Below are positions 8,123-17,526 of a DNA stretch of 64,000 nucleotides, piece after piece. Numbering within the stretch: the first letter of the stretch is position 1; each line of letters starts with the position of its first letter. The notes beneath the pieces are model-generated. The model had not been told where the DNA came from, searched no databases, and saw nothing but the letters and a program-made list of their open reading frames with translations. Source of the DNA: Ramlibacter aurantiacus (GTDB lineage Bacteria; Pseudomonadota; Gammaproteobacteria; Burkholderiales; Burkholderiaceae_C). The translations under genes and the position numbers were made by a program. The stretch spans positions 186,001 through 250,000 of the forward strand of contig NZ_JAEQNA010000006.1 of NCBI RefSeq assembly GCF_016722895.1, written 5' to 3'.

Positions 8123-9032
8123 AAAGACCAAAGAACCCGAATTGTCGATCTCCGCTGTCGAGCGTGAGGTCGGCTTGTCCAAGGACGTGCTGCGTGTGTG
8201 GGAGCGGCGTTACGGGTTCCCGGTGCCCAGCCGCGATGCCCACGGCGAACGCACCTACTCGGCCGAGCAGGTCCACCGGCTGCGCCATATCAAGCGCCTG
8301 ATGGACGGCGGCTGGCGGCCGGGGCGCCTGTTCGCGATGGCGCCCGATGACCTGCAGGCGCTGCTGAAGCAGCCGTCCGCGGCGGTCGCCGAGGTGGACG
8401 AGGCGGCCACGGCCCAGCTCGAACCGCTGCTGGCCGCCGTTCGGGCGCACGACCTGGCGGGCTTCGAGCGCGCCATGCAGCAGCGCCTGGCGCAGCAAGG
8501 CCTGGCGCGTCTTGTCCTGGACACGGTCGGCCCGGTCGCGGTCTGGCTGGGACAGGAATGGGAGCACGGGCGGCTGCAGGTCTTCGAGGAGCACCTGTTC
8601 ACCGAACTGCTGGCGCGCCTGTTGCGCCGCGCCATCGCGGCGGTGCCCGCCGGCCAGTGGCCGCGCGTGCTGTTGACCACGGTCCCCGACGAACCGCACG
8701 GCCTGGGGCTGCTGATGCTGGAAGCCATGCTGACGCTGGAGGGTGCCGACTGCGTGTCGCTGGGCACGCAGACCCCTTTGCTGGAGATCGCGCAGGCGGC
8801 GCAGGTCCAGGGGGCGCAGCTGGTGGCGCTGTCGTTTTCGGGGGCGTTCCCTTCGCGGCAGGTCGCGCCCTTGCTGCAGCAGCTGCGCAAGCTGCTGCCC
8901 GGCACCATCGCGCTCTGGGCGGGCGGCGCCGGCGTGCGCCGCACGCCGGCGCCCGAGGGCGTGAGCCTGCTGGGCAGCCTGGACGACGCGGTGGCGGCAC
9001 TCGCCACCTTGCCGCGACGCGCGGCTGGCTGA
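8115..9032 (+). CDS. CarH/LitR-like B12-dependent MerR-family light-sensing regulator
   Basis: This 305-residue regulator has an N-terminal MerR winged helix-turn-helix (SISAVEREVGLSKDVLRVWE, then RRYGFP) and a C-terminal cobalamin-binding region. All signature elements of the CarH photoreceptor are present: W149-x9-E159-H160 in the helical bundle, ExHxxG at 193-198 with His195 as the predicted lower axial ligand, a Ser at about 240-242, and GG at 270-271. In known members adenosylcobalamin-bound tetramers repress in the dark and light breaks them apart. The TTG at 8115 follows AAGGTG by 5 nt and gives the usual start; an in-frame GTG at 8052 would add 21 residues. Targets are probably itself and the divergent fasciclin gene. 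Confidence 0.85.
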   Translation: MDKKTKEPELSISAVEREVGLSKDVLRVWERRYGFPVPSRDAHGERTYSAEQVHRLRHIKRLMDGGWRPGRLFAMAPDDLQALLKQPSAAVAEVDEAATAQLEPLLAAVRAHDLAGFERAMQQRLAQQGLARLVLDTVGPVAVWLGQEWEHGRLQVFEEHLFTELLARLLRRAIAAVPAGQWPRVLLTTVPDEPHGLGLLMLEAMLTLEGADCVSLGTQTPLLEIAQAAQVQGAQLVALSFSGAFPSRQVAPLLQQLRKLLPGTIALWAGGAGVRRTPAPEGVSLLGSLDDAVAALATLPRRAAG

Positions 9033-9059
9033 CCCCCACGCGCGCGTCGTTCGCCGTAG

Positions 9060-10400
<1,341 letters not shown>

Positions 10401-10401
10401 C

Positions 10402-11463
10402 ATGCTCACCAAGACACAGGGAGTCGATGTGCCCAGCGCCGCCGGCGAAGCGCGGCCCATGACCATGATCCAGGCCCTTCGTTCGGCCATGGACGTGATG
10501 ATGGAACGCGACGACAACGTGGTCGTGTTCGGCCAGGACGTGGGCTATTTCGGCGGCGTGTTCCGCGTCACCGAGGGCCTGCAGGCGAAGTACGGCACCT
10601 CGCGCTGCTTCGATGCGCCGATCAGCGAGGGCGGCATCGTCGGCGTGGCGGTGGGCATGGCGGCCTACGGCCTGAAGCCGGTGGCCGAGATCCAGTTCGC
10701 CGACTACTTCTATCCGGCCTCGGACCAGATCGTCTCGGAGGCCGCGCGCTTGCGCTACCGCACGGCGGGCGACTTCACCTGCCCGCTGACCATCCGCATG
10801 CCCTGCGGCGGCGGCATCTACGGCGGCCAGACCCACAGCCAGAGCCCGGAGGCGCTGTTCACCCACGTGTGCGGCTTGCGCACGGTGATGCCCAGCAACC
10901 CCTACGACGCCAAGGGCCTGCTGATCGCGGCCATCGAGTGCGAGGACCCGGTGATCTTCCTGGAGCCCAAGCGCCTGTACAACGGCCCCTTCGACGGCCA
11001 CCACGACCGGCCGGTGGTGCCCTGGTCGCGCCATGCCACGGGCAACGTGCCCGAGGGCTACTACACGGTGCCCCTCGAATCGGCCGCCATTTTCCGCCCG
11101 GGATCGCAGCTCACCGTTCTGACTTATGGAACGATGGTGTGGGTGTCCCAGTGCGCGGCCGAGGAGACCGGCATCGACGCCGAGATCATCGACTTGCGAT
11201 CGCTGTGGCCCATGGACCTGGACACGGTGGTGGCCTCGGTGAAGAAGACCGGCCGCTGCGTGGTGGTGCACGAGGCCACCCGCACCAGCGGTTTCGGCGC
11301 CGAACTGGCGGCGCTGGTGCAGGAGCACTGCTTCTACCACCTGGAGTCGCCCATCGAACGCGTCACGGGCTGGGACACGCCGTACCCGCATGCGCAGGAG
11401 TGGGCATATTTCCCTGGGCCGGCGCGGGTGGGTGCCGCCTTCCGCCGTGCCCTGGAGGACTGA
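10402..11463 (+). CDS. bkdA2: Branched-chain 2-oxoacid dehydrogenase E1 beta subunit
   Basis: This 353-residue transketolase-like beta subunit pairs with the preceding alpha chain. Family blocks are visible: MTMIQALRSAMDVMMERDDN, GQDVGYFGGVFRVTEGL, FDAPISEGGIVGVAVGMAAY, and the C-terminal transketolase domain with VVVHEATRTSGFGAEL. The initial stretch of about 18 residues before MTMIQAL is slightly extended. It is translated with no real gap from the alpha gene and followed 4 bp later by E2. Confidence 0.93.
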   Translation: MLTKTQGVDVPSAAGEARPMTMIQALRSAMDVMMERDDNVVVFGQDVGYFGGVFRVTEGLQAKYGTSRCFDAPISEGGIVGVAVGMAAYGLKPVAEIQFADYFYPASDQIVSEAARLRYRTAGDFTCPLTIRMPCGGGIYGGQTHSQSPEALFTHVCGLRTVMPSNPYDAKGLLIAAIECEDPVIFLEPKRLYNGPFDGHHDRPVVPWSRHATGNVPEGYYTVPLESAAIFRPGSQLTVLTYGTMVWVSQCAAEETGIDAEIIDLRSLWPMDLDTVVASVKKTGRCVVVHEATRTSGFGAELAALVQEHCFYHLESPIERVTGWDTPYPHAQEWAYFPGPARVGAAFRRALED

Positions 11464-11467
11464 AGCC

Positions 11468-12763
11468 ATGGGGACCTACTCGATCAAGATGCCCGACATC
11501 GGCGAAGGCATCGCCGAAGTCGAACTGGTGGCCTGGCGCGTGCAGCCGGGCGATGAAGTGGCCGAAGACCAGGTGCTGGCCGACGTGATGACGGACAAGG
11601 CGACGGTGGAGATTCCTTCGCCGGTGCAGGGCAGGGTGCAGGCCTTGGGCGGCGAGCCGGGACAGGTGCTGGCGGTGGGCGCCGAGCTGATCCGCCTGGA
11701 GGTGGCGGGCGAGGGCAACGGCAAGGGCGAGGCCGCCGAGGCGGTGCCGGCGGGGCGCGAGGAGGCGACCCTGGCCGCAGACGCTACGGCCGCGCCCGCG
11801 CACGTGCCGCCAGCCGAGACGCAGGTGCGTCAACCCTTGCATGTGCCGGTGCAGGAACCGGCGGCCCGCGCGCCCGGTGATCGGCCCATCGCGTCGCCTG
11901 CCGTGCGTCGCCGGGCCTGGGAGCTGGGCATCGAGCTGTCCTTCGTGCATGGCAGCGGGCCGGCCGGGCGCATCCTGCATGAGGACCTGGACGTGTACCA
12001 GGCGTCGCGCGGCCAGCCACCGCGCAAGGAACGGCCGTCGGGGTCGCGACAGCGGCAGGGCGATGAGGCCGTGCCGGTGACCGGGCTTCGCCGGCGCATC
12101 GCGCAGAAGATGCAGGAAGCCCATCGGCGCATCCCGCACTTCAGCTACGTGGAGGAGGTGGACGTCACCGAGCTGGAGGCGCTGCGCGCGCAGCTCAACG
12201 AACGCTATGCCGCCACGCGCGGCAAGCTCACGCTCCTGCCCTTCATCTGCCGCGCGGTCGTGCGGGCGGTGGAGGAGTTTCCGCAGGTCAACGCGCGCTT
12301 CGACGACGAGGCCGGCGAGGCCGGCGTGGTCACGCGCTTCCAGCCGGTGCACCTGGGCATCGCCACCCAGACCGAGGCCGGCTTGATGGTGCCGGTGGTC
12401 CGCCACGCCGAGGCGCAGGGCTTGTGGGGGCTGGCCGGCGAGATCGCCCGCCTGGCCAAGGCCGCGCGCAGCGGCAAGGCCAGCCGCGAAGAACTCGGCG
12501 GCTCCACGCTGAGCATCACCAGCCTGGGGCCGCTGGGCGGCATTGCCAGCACGCCGGTCATCAACCATCCCGAGGTGGCCATCGTGGGCGTCAACCGGGT
12601 GGTCCAGCGCCCCATGTTCCAGGGCGCGGCGGTCGTGCCGCGCCTGTTGATGAACCTGTCGTCCTCCTTCGACCACCGGGTGGTCGACGGCATGGACGCC
12701 GCCCGCTTCATCCAGGCCGTGCGGGGTCTGCTGGAGCGGCCGGCGCTGTTGCTGGTGGGGTAG
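11468..12763 (+). CDS. bkdB: Branched-chain 2-oxoacid dehydrogenase E2 (dihydrolipoyl acyltransferase)
   Basis: This 431-residue E2 core has one lipoyl domain at residues 1-80 with lipoyl Lys44 in MTDKATVEIP. A peripheral-subunit-binding domain starting at about ASPAVRRRAWELGI and a C-terminal acyltransferase ending in SSSFDHRVVDGMDAARF, with the catalytic His/Asp of HRVVDG, follow. The start ATG 11468 lies 5 bp after the E1 beta stop. There is no lpd gene after it, so the complex must borrow an E3, possibly the lpdA at 60473. The 250 bp after the stop contain no gene; a stem CCCGTTC/GAACGGG at 12809-12833 may contribute to termination. Confidence 0.93.
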   Translation: MGTYSIKMPDIGEGIAEVELVAWRVQPGDEVAEDQVLADVMTDKATVEIPSPVQGRVQALGGEPGQVLAVGAELIRLEVAGEGNGKGEAAEAVPAGREEATLAADATAAPAHVPPAETQVRQPLHVPVQEPAARAPGDRPIASPAVRRRAWELGIELSFVHGSGPAGRILHEDLDVYQASRGQPPRKERPSGSRQRQGDEAVPVTGLRRRIAQKMQEAHRRIPHFSYVEEVDVTELEALRAQLNERYAATRGKLTLLPFICRAVVRAVEEFPQVNARFDDEAGEAGVVTRFQPVHLGIATQTEAGLMVPVVRHAEAQGLWGLAGEIARLAKAARSGKASREELGGSTLSITSLGPLGGIASTPVINHPEVAIVGVNRVVQRPMFQGAAVVPRLLMNLSSSFDHRVVDGMDAARFIQAVRGLLERPALLLVG

Positions 12764-13016
12764 GGGGAGGGGCTTTGATGGAGGCGCCTCGCGACAGGCT
12801 CTCCCCCACCCGTTCGGGCCCAGGGTGAACGGGGCAGGAGCGGCCCCGTGTCGAGAGGGACGACACTGATGCCGGCGATGCGGGATCGAGATACTGCACC
12901 CACAGCGCCTTGACACCTCCTTCACCTCCCGCAGCGTGCGGCCAGCGGACCGTTCAGCGACCGTTCACCTCGGCAATTGCATCCTTGCTCCCATCCAACC
13001 CCGAGAGGAGCTTTCC

Positions 13017-13553
13017 ATGAATCGCATCGCCGCCACCGTCCTCATCGCCGCCAGCGCCGCCGCCTCGGCCGCGCAGGCCCAGACCTTCGTCGACGACGCC
13101 CGGGTGCGCCACGTGCAGCCGCAATACGAGACGGTCTCGGTTCCGCGCGAGGAATGCACCAGCCAGTGGGTCACCGAAGCCGTGCCGCAGGCGCAGGCTT
13201 CTGGTGGCGTGATCCAGGAGTACGGACCCGCGCTGATCGGCGGCGCCGTCGGGGCGGCCGCGGGCCGGCAGGTGGGCAAGGGCACGGGGCGCGACATCGC
13301 CACCGTGCTGGGCGTGGTAGCCGGGGCGTATGCCGGCGACCGCATCGCCCACGGCAACCGCTATGCGCCTCAGCCGCAGCAATACCAGCAGCGCGAGGTG
13401 CGCCAGTGCCGCACGGTCTACGACCAGCAGTCGCGTGTGTCGGGCTACCAGGTCCAGTACGACTACCGCGGCCAGGTCCACACCGCGCTGCTGCGCGAGC
13501 ACCCGGGGCAGCGCCTGCCGGTGCGCGTGTCGGTCGAGCCGGTGCAGCGGTAG
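13017..13553 (+). CDS. Exported glycine-zipper 2TM-domain protein
   Basis: This 178-residue envelope protein has a signal peptide (MNRIAATVLIAASAAASAAQ, cleaved near AQA). A glycine-zipper segment, YGPALIGGAVGAAAGRQVG then VLGVVAGAYAGDRIAHG, is followed by the conserved tail with EVRQCRTVYDQQSRVSGYQV typical of this family of YmdF/OsmB-like or UmuA-like envelope proteins. The tail is a beta-rich domain found next to the glycine zipper in many betaproteobacteria. The start is supported by GAGAGGAG 6 nt upstream. The function is unknown, probably envelope integrity or stress. It precedes a PepSY gene and a PhoPQ-like pair. Confidence 0.8.
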   Translation: MNRIAATVLIAASAAASAAQAQTFVDDARVRHVQPQYETVSVPREECTSQWVTEAVPQAQASGGVIQEYGPALIGGAVGAAAGRQVGKGTGRDIATVLGVVAGAYAGDRIAHGNRYAPQPQQYQQREVRQCRTVYDQQSRVSGYQVQYDYRGQVHTALLREHPGQRLPVRVSVEPVQR

Positions 13554-13584
13554 TCGGCGGTAGTAGCATCGCCGGCTGTCCGCC

Positions 13585-13827
13585 ATGCCTCGCCAACTCC
13601 TCGTCCGACTCGCCTGCGCGCTGTGCCTGGCCTGCGCGCAGCCCGCATGGGCGCAGGTCAGTCGCGATGCCGCCGCCGCGATGGCGCAGCGGGCCACCGG
13701 TGGCCGCGTGCTGCAGGTCGAAAGCTCGGAGGTGGGCGGCCGGCCGGTCTGGCGCGTCAAGGTGGTCACGCCGCGCGGCGAAGTGCGGGTGGTCCTGGTG
13801 GACGCGGCCAGCGGCCAACTGCGCTGA
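13585..13827 (+). CDS. Small periplasmic PepSY-domain protein
   Basis: This 80-residue protein is a signal peptide (ending around PAWAQ) plus a single PepSY domain: AAAAMAQRATGGRVLQVESS, then a WRVKVVTPRGEVRVVLVDA strand pair and the final GQLR. PepSY domains often modulate neighbouring enzymes or sensor kinases. It lies 10 bp before the response regulator gene, so it is probably part of the two-component operon and may act on the sensor in the periplasm. Confidence 0.8.
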   Translation: MPRQLLVRLACALCLACAQPAWAQVSRDAAAAMAQRATGGRVLQVESSEVGGRPVWRVKVVTPRGEVRVVLVDAASGQLR

Positions 13828-13837
13828 AAGGCATCCC

Positions 13838-14509
13838 ATGCGATTGCTGTTGATCGAGGACGACGCCGCCCTCCGCGAGGGACTCGCGCGGCAACTGCAA
13901 GCCGACGGCTGGCGCGTCGACCAGGCCGGCGACGGCGAAGACGGCCTGTTCCAGGCGCGCGAGTACCCGGTGGACCTGTTGATCGTCGATCTGGGGCTGC
14001 CGCGCCTGGGCGGCCTGCAGCTGGTGCAGAAGCTGCGCGCCGACGGCCGGCGCACGCCCATCCTGGTCCTCACCGCGCGCGGCAACTGGCAGGACAAGGT
14101 GCAGGGCCTGGAAGCCGGCGCCGATGACTACCTGGTCAAGCCCTTCGAGTACCCCGAGCTGGCGGCCCGCGTGCGGGCGCTGCTGCGGCGGTCGATGCAG
14201 GCGGCCTCCAACGTGCTTACGCTGGGGCCCCTGGCCATCGACGTGGCCGCTCAAACGGCGCGCCTGGAGGGCCAGCCGCTGGACCTCACGGCCTTCGAAT
14301 ACCGCCTGCTGGAATACCTGGTGCAGCACCGCGAGCGCGTGGTCACCAAGCTGGAGCTGTCCGACTACCTGTACCCGCACGACCAGGACCGCGAGAGCAA
14401 TGTGCTGGAGGTGCTGATCGGCCGCCTGCGCCGCAAGCTCGACCCGGCCGGCGACCGCCAGCCCATCGAGACGCTTCGCGGGCGCGGCTACCGCTTCAAG
14501 TGGGCATGA
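13838..14509 (+). CDS. OmpR/PhoP-family response regulator
   Basis: This 223-residue regulator has a receiver domain (acidic pair in LLLIEDDAALREGL, phospho-acceptor Asp in LLIVDLGLP, Lys in YLVKPFEYPEL). It is followed by a winged-helix DNA-binding domain ending in ETLRGRGYRFKW. The sequence is close to PhoP/QseB. Its TGA overlaps the ATG of the sensor kinase, so the two are coupled. The target genes may include the flanking envelope genes; I saw no operator I could assign. Confidence 0.9.
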   Translation: MRLLLIEDDAALREGLARQLQADGWRVDQAGDGEDGLFQAREYPVDLLIVDLGLPRLGGLQLVQKLRADGRRTPILVLTARGNWQDKVQGLEAGADDYLVKPFEYPELAARVRALLRRSMQAASNVLTLGPLAIDVAAQTARLEGQPLDLTAFEYRLLEYLVQHRERVVTKLELSDYLYPHDQDRESNVLEVLIGRLRRKLDPAGDRQPIETLRGRGYRFKWA

Positions 14510-15864
14510 AGGCGCCGGGCTCCATCCGCGCCCGGCTGATCCTGTGGGCCGGCGCGCTGCTGCTGGCCTTTCTCGTGGGCGCCGGACTCGCGGTGCAGCG
14601 GGCCCATGCCGACAGCGTTCGCGCGGCGCACTACGCCCGCCTGCAATCCACCGTGTACCTGCTGCTGGCAGCGGCCGAGCTCGACGCGCAGGGCGCCCTG
14701 GTCATGCCCGAGGGCCTGGCCGAGCCCCGGCTGTCGCTGCCGGGGTCGGGGCTGTACGCCAGCATCCGGCAGGTGGACAGTGGCCAGTCCTGGCGATCGG
14801 CGTCGGCCGTGGGGCGCGAGCCGCCGTTCCGTCGCGAGCAGGCGGTGGGCGAGTGGCGCTTCGAGACCATCGACGCCGCGGGCCGCAGCTACCTGGGCGC
14901 GCACTACGGCGTGCGCTGGGCGGGGCGCGGCAGCCAGGCGCGCCTGGTGCTGTCGGTGGTGGAGGACAGCGCCACCCTGGCGCGCGAGCTGGCGGCCTTC
15001 GACCGCACGCTATGGACCTGGCTGGGTGGCGCCGCGGTGCTGCTGCTGCTGGCGCAGACGCTGCTGCTCGACTGGGCGCTGTCACCGCTGCGGCGGGTGG
15101 CGCAGGAGGTGCGGCGCATCGAGAGCGGCGAACAGGCGGCCATCGAGCAGGCCTACCCCGCCGAACTGGCGGCACTCACCGGCAACCTCAACACGCTGAT
15201 CCAGCAGGAGCGGGTGCGCCAGACCCGCTACCGCGAGGCCCTGAGCTTCCTCGCGCACAGCCTGAAGACGCCGCTGGCGGTGTTGCGCACCGCGCTGGCC
15301 GATCCGCAGCGGCTGCCGGCCGCGGTGACCGAGCAGGTCGAACGCATGGACCACATCGTGCAGCACCAGCTGGGCCGGGCGGCCGCCAGTGGGTCGGCGG
15401 CCTTCGTCGCGCCGCTGGCCCTGGCCCCGGTGGCGCAGCGCATCGTCGACTCGCTGGCGAAGATCTATGCCGAGCGCGGCCTCAGCTTCACCATCGACTG
15501 CCCGCCGGACCTGAGCTGGCGCCTGGACGAAGGCGACGCCTTCGAGATGCTGGGCAACACCCTGGACAACGCGGCCAAGTGGGCGCGCCGGCAGGTGGTG
15601 CTGCGGGTGCGGCGCGAGGCCGGACCGCGGCTTCGCATCCAGGTCGAGGACGACGGCCCCGGGTTCAGCGACCACGAACGCGTGCTGCAGCTGCACGTGC
15701 GCGGCGACGAACGAGTGCCTGGGCATGGCGTGGGGCTGGCGGTGGTCAAGGACCTGGTGGACAGCCACGGCGGCACGCTGACCCTCTCACGCGGGTCCCT
15801 GGGTGGCGCGTGGGTCGACATCGCCTTGCCCGCCCGTGCGGCTTACGCATCGACACAGGCCTAA
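14506..15864 (+). CDS. PhoQ-like sensor histidine kinase
   Basis: This 452-residue inner-membrane kinase has a first transmembrane helix near the start (LILWAGALLLAFLVGAGLAV) and a periplasmic domain to about residue 165. A second helix (WLGGAAVLLLLAQTLLL), a HAMP-like linker and the phospho-acceptor His in LSFLAHSLKTPLAVLRTAL follow. The ATP-binding domain shows the N box (MLGNTLDNAAKWA), G1 (VEDDGPGF) and a G2 box in GHGVGLAVVKDLV. The SLKTPL form of the H box is typical of PhoQ-type kinases. ATG 14506 overlaps the regulator stop; GTG 14500 is a weaker alternative. Confidence 0.9.
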   Translation: MKAPGSIRARLILWAGALLLAFLVGAGLAVQRAHADSVRAAHYARLQSTVYLLLAAAELDAQGALVMPEGLAEPRLSLPGSGLYASIRQVDSGQSWRSASAVGREPPFRREQAVGEWRFETIDAAGRSYLGAHYGVRWAGRGSQARLVLSVVEDSATLARELAAFDRTLWTWLGGAAVLLLLAQTLLLDWALSPLRRVAQEVRRIESGEQAAIEQAYPAELAALTGNLNTLIQQERVRQTRYREALSFLAHSLKTPLAVLRTALADPQRLPAAVTEQVERMDHIVQHQLGRAAASGSAAFVAPLALAPVAQRIVDSLAKIYAERGLSFTIDCPPDLSWRLDEGDAFEMLGNTLDNAAKWARRQVVLRVRREAGPRLRIQVEDDGPGFSDHERVLQLHVRGDERVPGHGVGLAVVKDLVDSHGGTLTLSRGSLGGAWVDIALPARAAYASTQA

Positions 15865-15876
15865 CACCCTGTGCCC

Positions 15877-15915
15877 GGGAACGGCCGCGCAGCTGGTGCA
15901 AGCTCTGCCGTTCCC
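15877..15915 (+). terminator. Long stem-loop between the kinase and DUF4382 genes
   Basis: A perfect 9-bp stem GGGAACGGC/GCCGTTCCC encloses a 21-nt loop that contains a nested AGCT/AGCT pair. No U-run follows, so this could be a terminator for the two-component operon or a processing or mRNA-stability hairpin. The DUF4382 gene starts 25 bp later. Confidence 0.4.
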
Positions 15916-15940
15916 TTGAATAACGATGGAGAGAAGAGCA

Positions 15941-16840
15941 ATGAACCTGAAGAAACCCCTCGCCACCCTCCTGTCCGCCGCGGCGCTGGCCGTCCTGTCC
16001 GCCTGCGGCGGCGGCGGCGATGAGGGCGGCGTCGGCACCTTGAGCCTGAAGATCACCGACGCCCCGGTGGACTCCGCCAGTTCGGTCAACGTGCGCTTCA
16101 CCGGCGTGGCCCTGAAGCCGGCCAACGGCCCCGAGCAGGTCATCACCTTCGATGCCCCGCGCACCATCGACCTGCTGGCGCTGCAACGCGGTGCGGCCGC
16201 GTCGCTGCTCGAAGGCCACCCACTCCCCGCCGGCCTGTACGACGGCATGCGCCTGCTGGTCCAAGCCGAGCGCGGCGTGATCGACTCCTATCTCACGGCC
16301 CTGGACGGCAGCCAGCGGTCGCTGTTCGTGCCCAGCGGCGAGCAAAGCGGCCTGAAGCTGACCCGGGGCTTCATCGTGCCGGTCAACGGCTCGGCCTCCT
16401 TCACCATCGACTTCGACCTGCGCAAGTCGCTGGTCGATCCGCAGAACGCCGCCGAGGACATCTACCTCAAGCCGGTGCTGCGGGTGGTCGACAACGCGCA
16501 GGTGGGCACGATCGCCGGCACGGTCGGCCAGGCGGCTCTCACCCATGCGAGCTGCAACACGCCGAACCGCGCCCATGCGGTCTACGTCTTCGCCGGTCCG
16601 GGGGTCACGCCCGACGACATCGACCGCGCCGGCGTCGAGCCGGTGACCACGGCCGCTGTCACCGCGGGCACCGACGGGGCGTGGAGCTTCCGTGCCGCCT
16701 ACCTGATGGCGGGTGAGTACACCGTGGCCTTCACCTGCCAGGCCGGTGCCGACGAGCCGGAGACCAGCCAGACGCTGGTGTTCCAGGGCACCCGCAACGT
16801 GACGGTCGCCGTCGACGGCACGGCGCAGGTCGCGTTCTGA
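15941..16840 (+). CDS. DUF4382-domain lipoprotein
   Basis: This 299-residue predicted lipoprotein has a lipobox in LAVLSACGGGG (Cys at about residue 23). A DUF4382 domain opens with GTLSLKITDAPVDSASSVNVRFTGV and continues through SGLKLTRGF and the FTIDFDLRKSLV block. The C-terminal third (from about VGTIAGTVGQ) looks like a carboxypeptidase-regulatory-like beta sandwich. The ATG at 15941 is preferred over one at 15926 because it opens the signal peptide. The family function is unknown; it is an envelope or surface protein. Confidence 0.82.
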   Translation: MNLKKPLATLLSAAALAVLSACGGGGDEGGVGTLSLKITDAPVDSASSVNVRFTGVALKPANGPEQVITFDAPRTIDLLALQRGAAASLLEGHPLPAGLYDGMRLLVQAERGVIDSYLTALDGSQRSLFVPSGEQSGLKLTRGFIVPVNGSASFTIDFDLRKSLVDPQNAAEDIYLKPVLRVVDNAQVGTIAGTVGQAALTHASCNTPNRAHAVYVFAGPGVTPDDIDRAGVEPVTTAAVTAGTDGAWSFRAAYLMAGEYTVAFTCQAGADEPETSQTLVFQGTRNVTVAVDGTAQVAF

Positions 16841-16851
16841 GGCATCGCCCG

Positions 16852-17034
16852 TCAGTCGGCCATCGGCATCTTGCCGGGGCCGGTGGCGGGGCGGGAGGGC
16901 AGGGTATGTTCGATGACGGTTTCGTCGGGCACGTCGTGCGGCCCATCCTCATCGGGTACGGGCGTGGGCTGGACCACCTCCTCGTCCGTGCCGGGATGGG
17001 CCGGGGCGGCCGGTCCAGGGGCGGGAGTTGCCAT
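16852..17034 (-). CDS. Small acidic proline-rich hypothetical protein
   Basis: This 60-residue open frame is rich in Pro, Ala, Asp and Glu (PAPGPAAPAHPGTDEEVV near the start) and has no recognisable domain or transmembrane segment. Support is a good AGGAGAG ribosome-binding site 6 nt before the ATG and a position in an otherwise empty 400-bp gap, convergent with the DUF4382 gene. Low complexity makes homology hard to judge; it is probably intrinsically disordered. It could still be a chance frame. Confidence 0.5.
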   Translation of the reverse strand: MATPAPGPAAPAHPGTDEEVVQPTPVPDEDGPHDVPDETVIEHTLPSRPATGPGKMPMAD

Positions 17035-17256
17035 GCATGTCTCTCCTGTCGGGTTGAGTCCACAGGTTGGCCAGCCCGCCGGAATTGCTCTGCGCTACGG
17101 ATTCCGTTCCCGGTGTAGGACATCAGGCCGAGGCGTGCAGCCGCCGGACGGTTGCACCGCTTGGGTGGGTGCTTTGCAACACTCGGGCAATCCCGCTCAC
17201 GGGGACGCTGCTTTCCGCATAATGTTGCAATGCAGCATCCCAGCAAGGAGGCAACG

Positions 17257-17520
17257 ATGGACGGGTCATCGCAAAGCCGCAGGTACTTCACAGTGATCGA
17301 CGACCAGGGCCGCCACCTGCCGGTCGTCGAATACTGGGCGGCGAGCCTGTCCGACGACGACCTGCCGCCCTTCCAGGTCATGCCGTTGCGCCGCTACGTG
17401 AAGGTCATGGGCACGGGTGATTACCTGCGCGCCACGGCCGATGGCGCTTTCATCGAGGTGCAGAGCGGCCGACGCTACCGCAGTACGCAGACCAGCGTCG
17501 ACATCGACTCCATCGACTGA
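17257..17520 (+). CDS. Small hypothetical protein (87 residues)
   Basis: The start ATG 17257 is preceded by a near-perfect AAGGAGG 5 nt upstream, so this is very likely expressed. The protein (MDGSSQSRRYFTVIDDQGRH at the start) looks like a single small beta domain, with LPVVEYWAASLSDDDLPPF, LRRYVKVMGTGDYLR and FIEVQSGRRYR segments. I recognise no named family. It is convergent with the phosphoesterase gene, with 6 bp between stops. An upstream in-frame ATG at 17230 is less likely. Confidence 0.65.
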   Translation: MDGSSQSRRYFTVIDDQGRHLPVVEYWAASLSDDDLPPFQVMPLRRYVKVMGTGDYLRATADGAFIEVQSGRRYRSTQTSVDIDSID

Positions 17521-17526
17521 AAGGTC

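Noticed and set aside
8052..9032. GTG 8052 as the start of the CarH-like regulator
   Set aside because: It is in frame, but the ribosome-binding site is weak and homologous regulators begin just before the SISAVEREVG helix; TTG 8115 has AAGGTG at good spacing. Kept only as an alternative.
12809..12833. Stem CCCGTTC/GAACGGG as a firm terminator for the bkd operon
   Set aside because: The stem is short, the loop is 11 nt and there is no U-run; mentioned only as a possible contribution.
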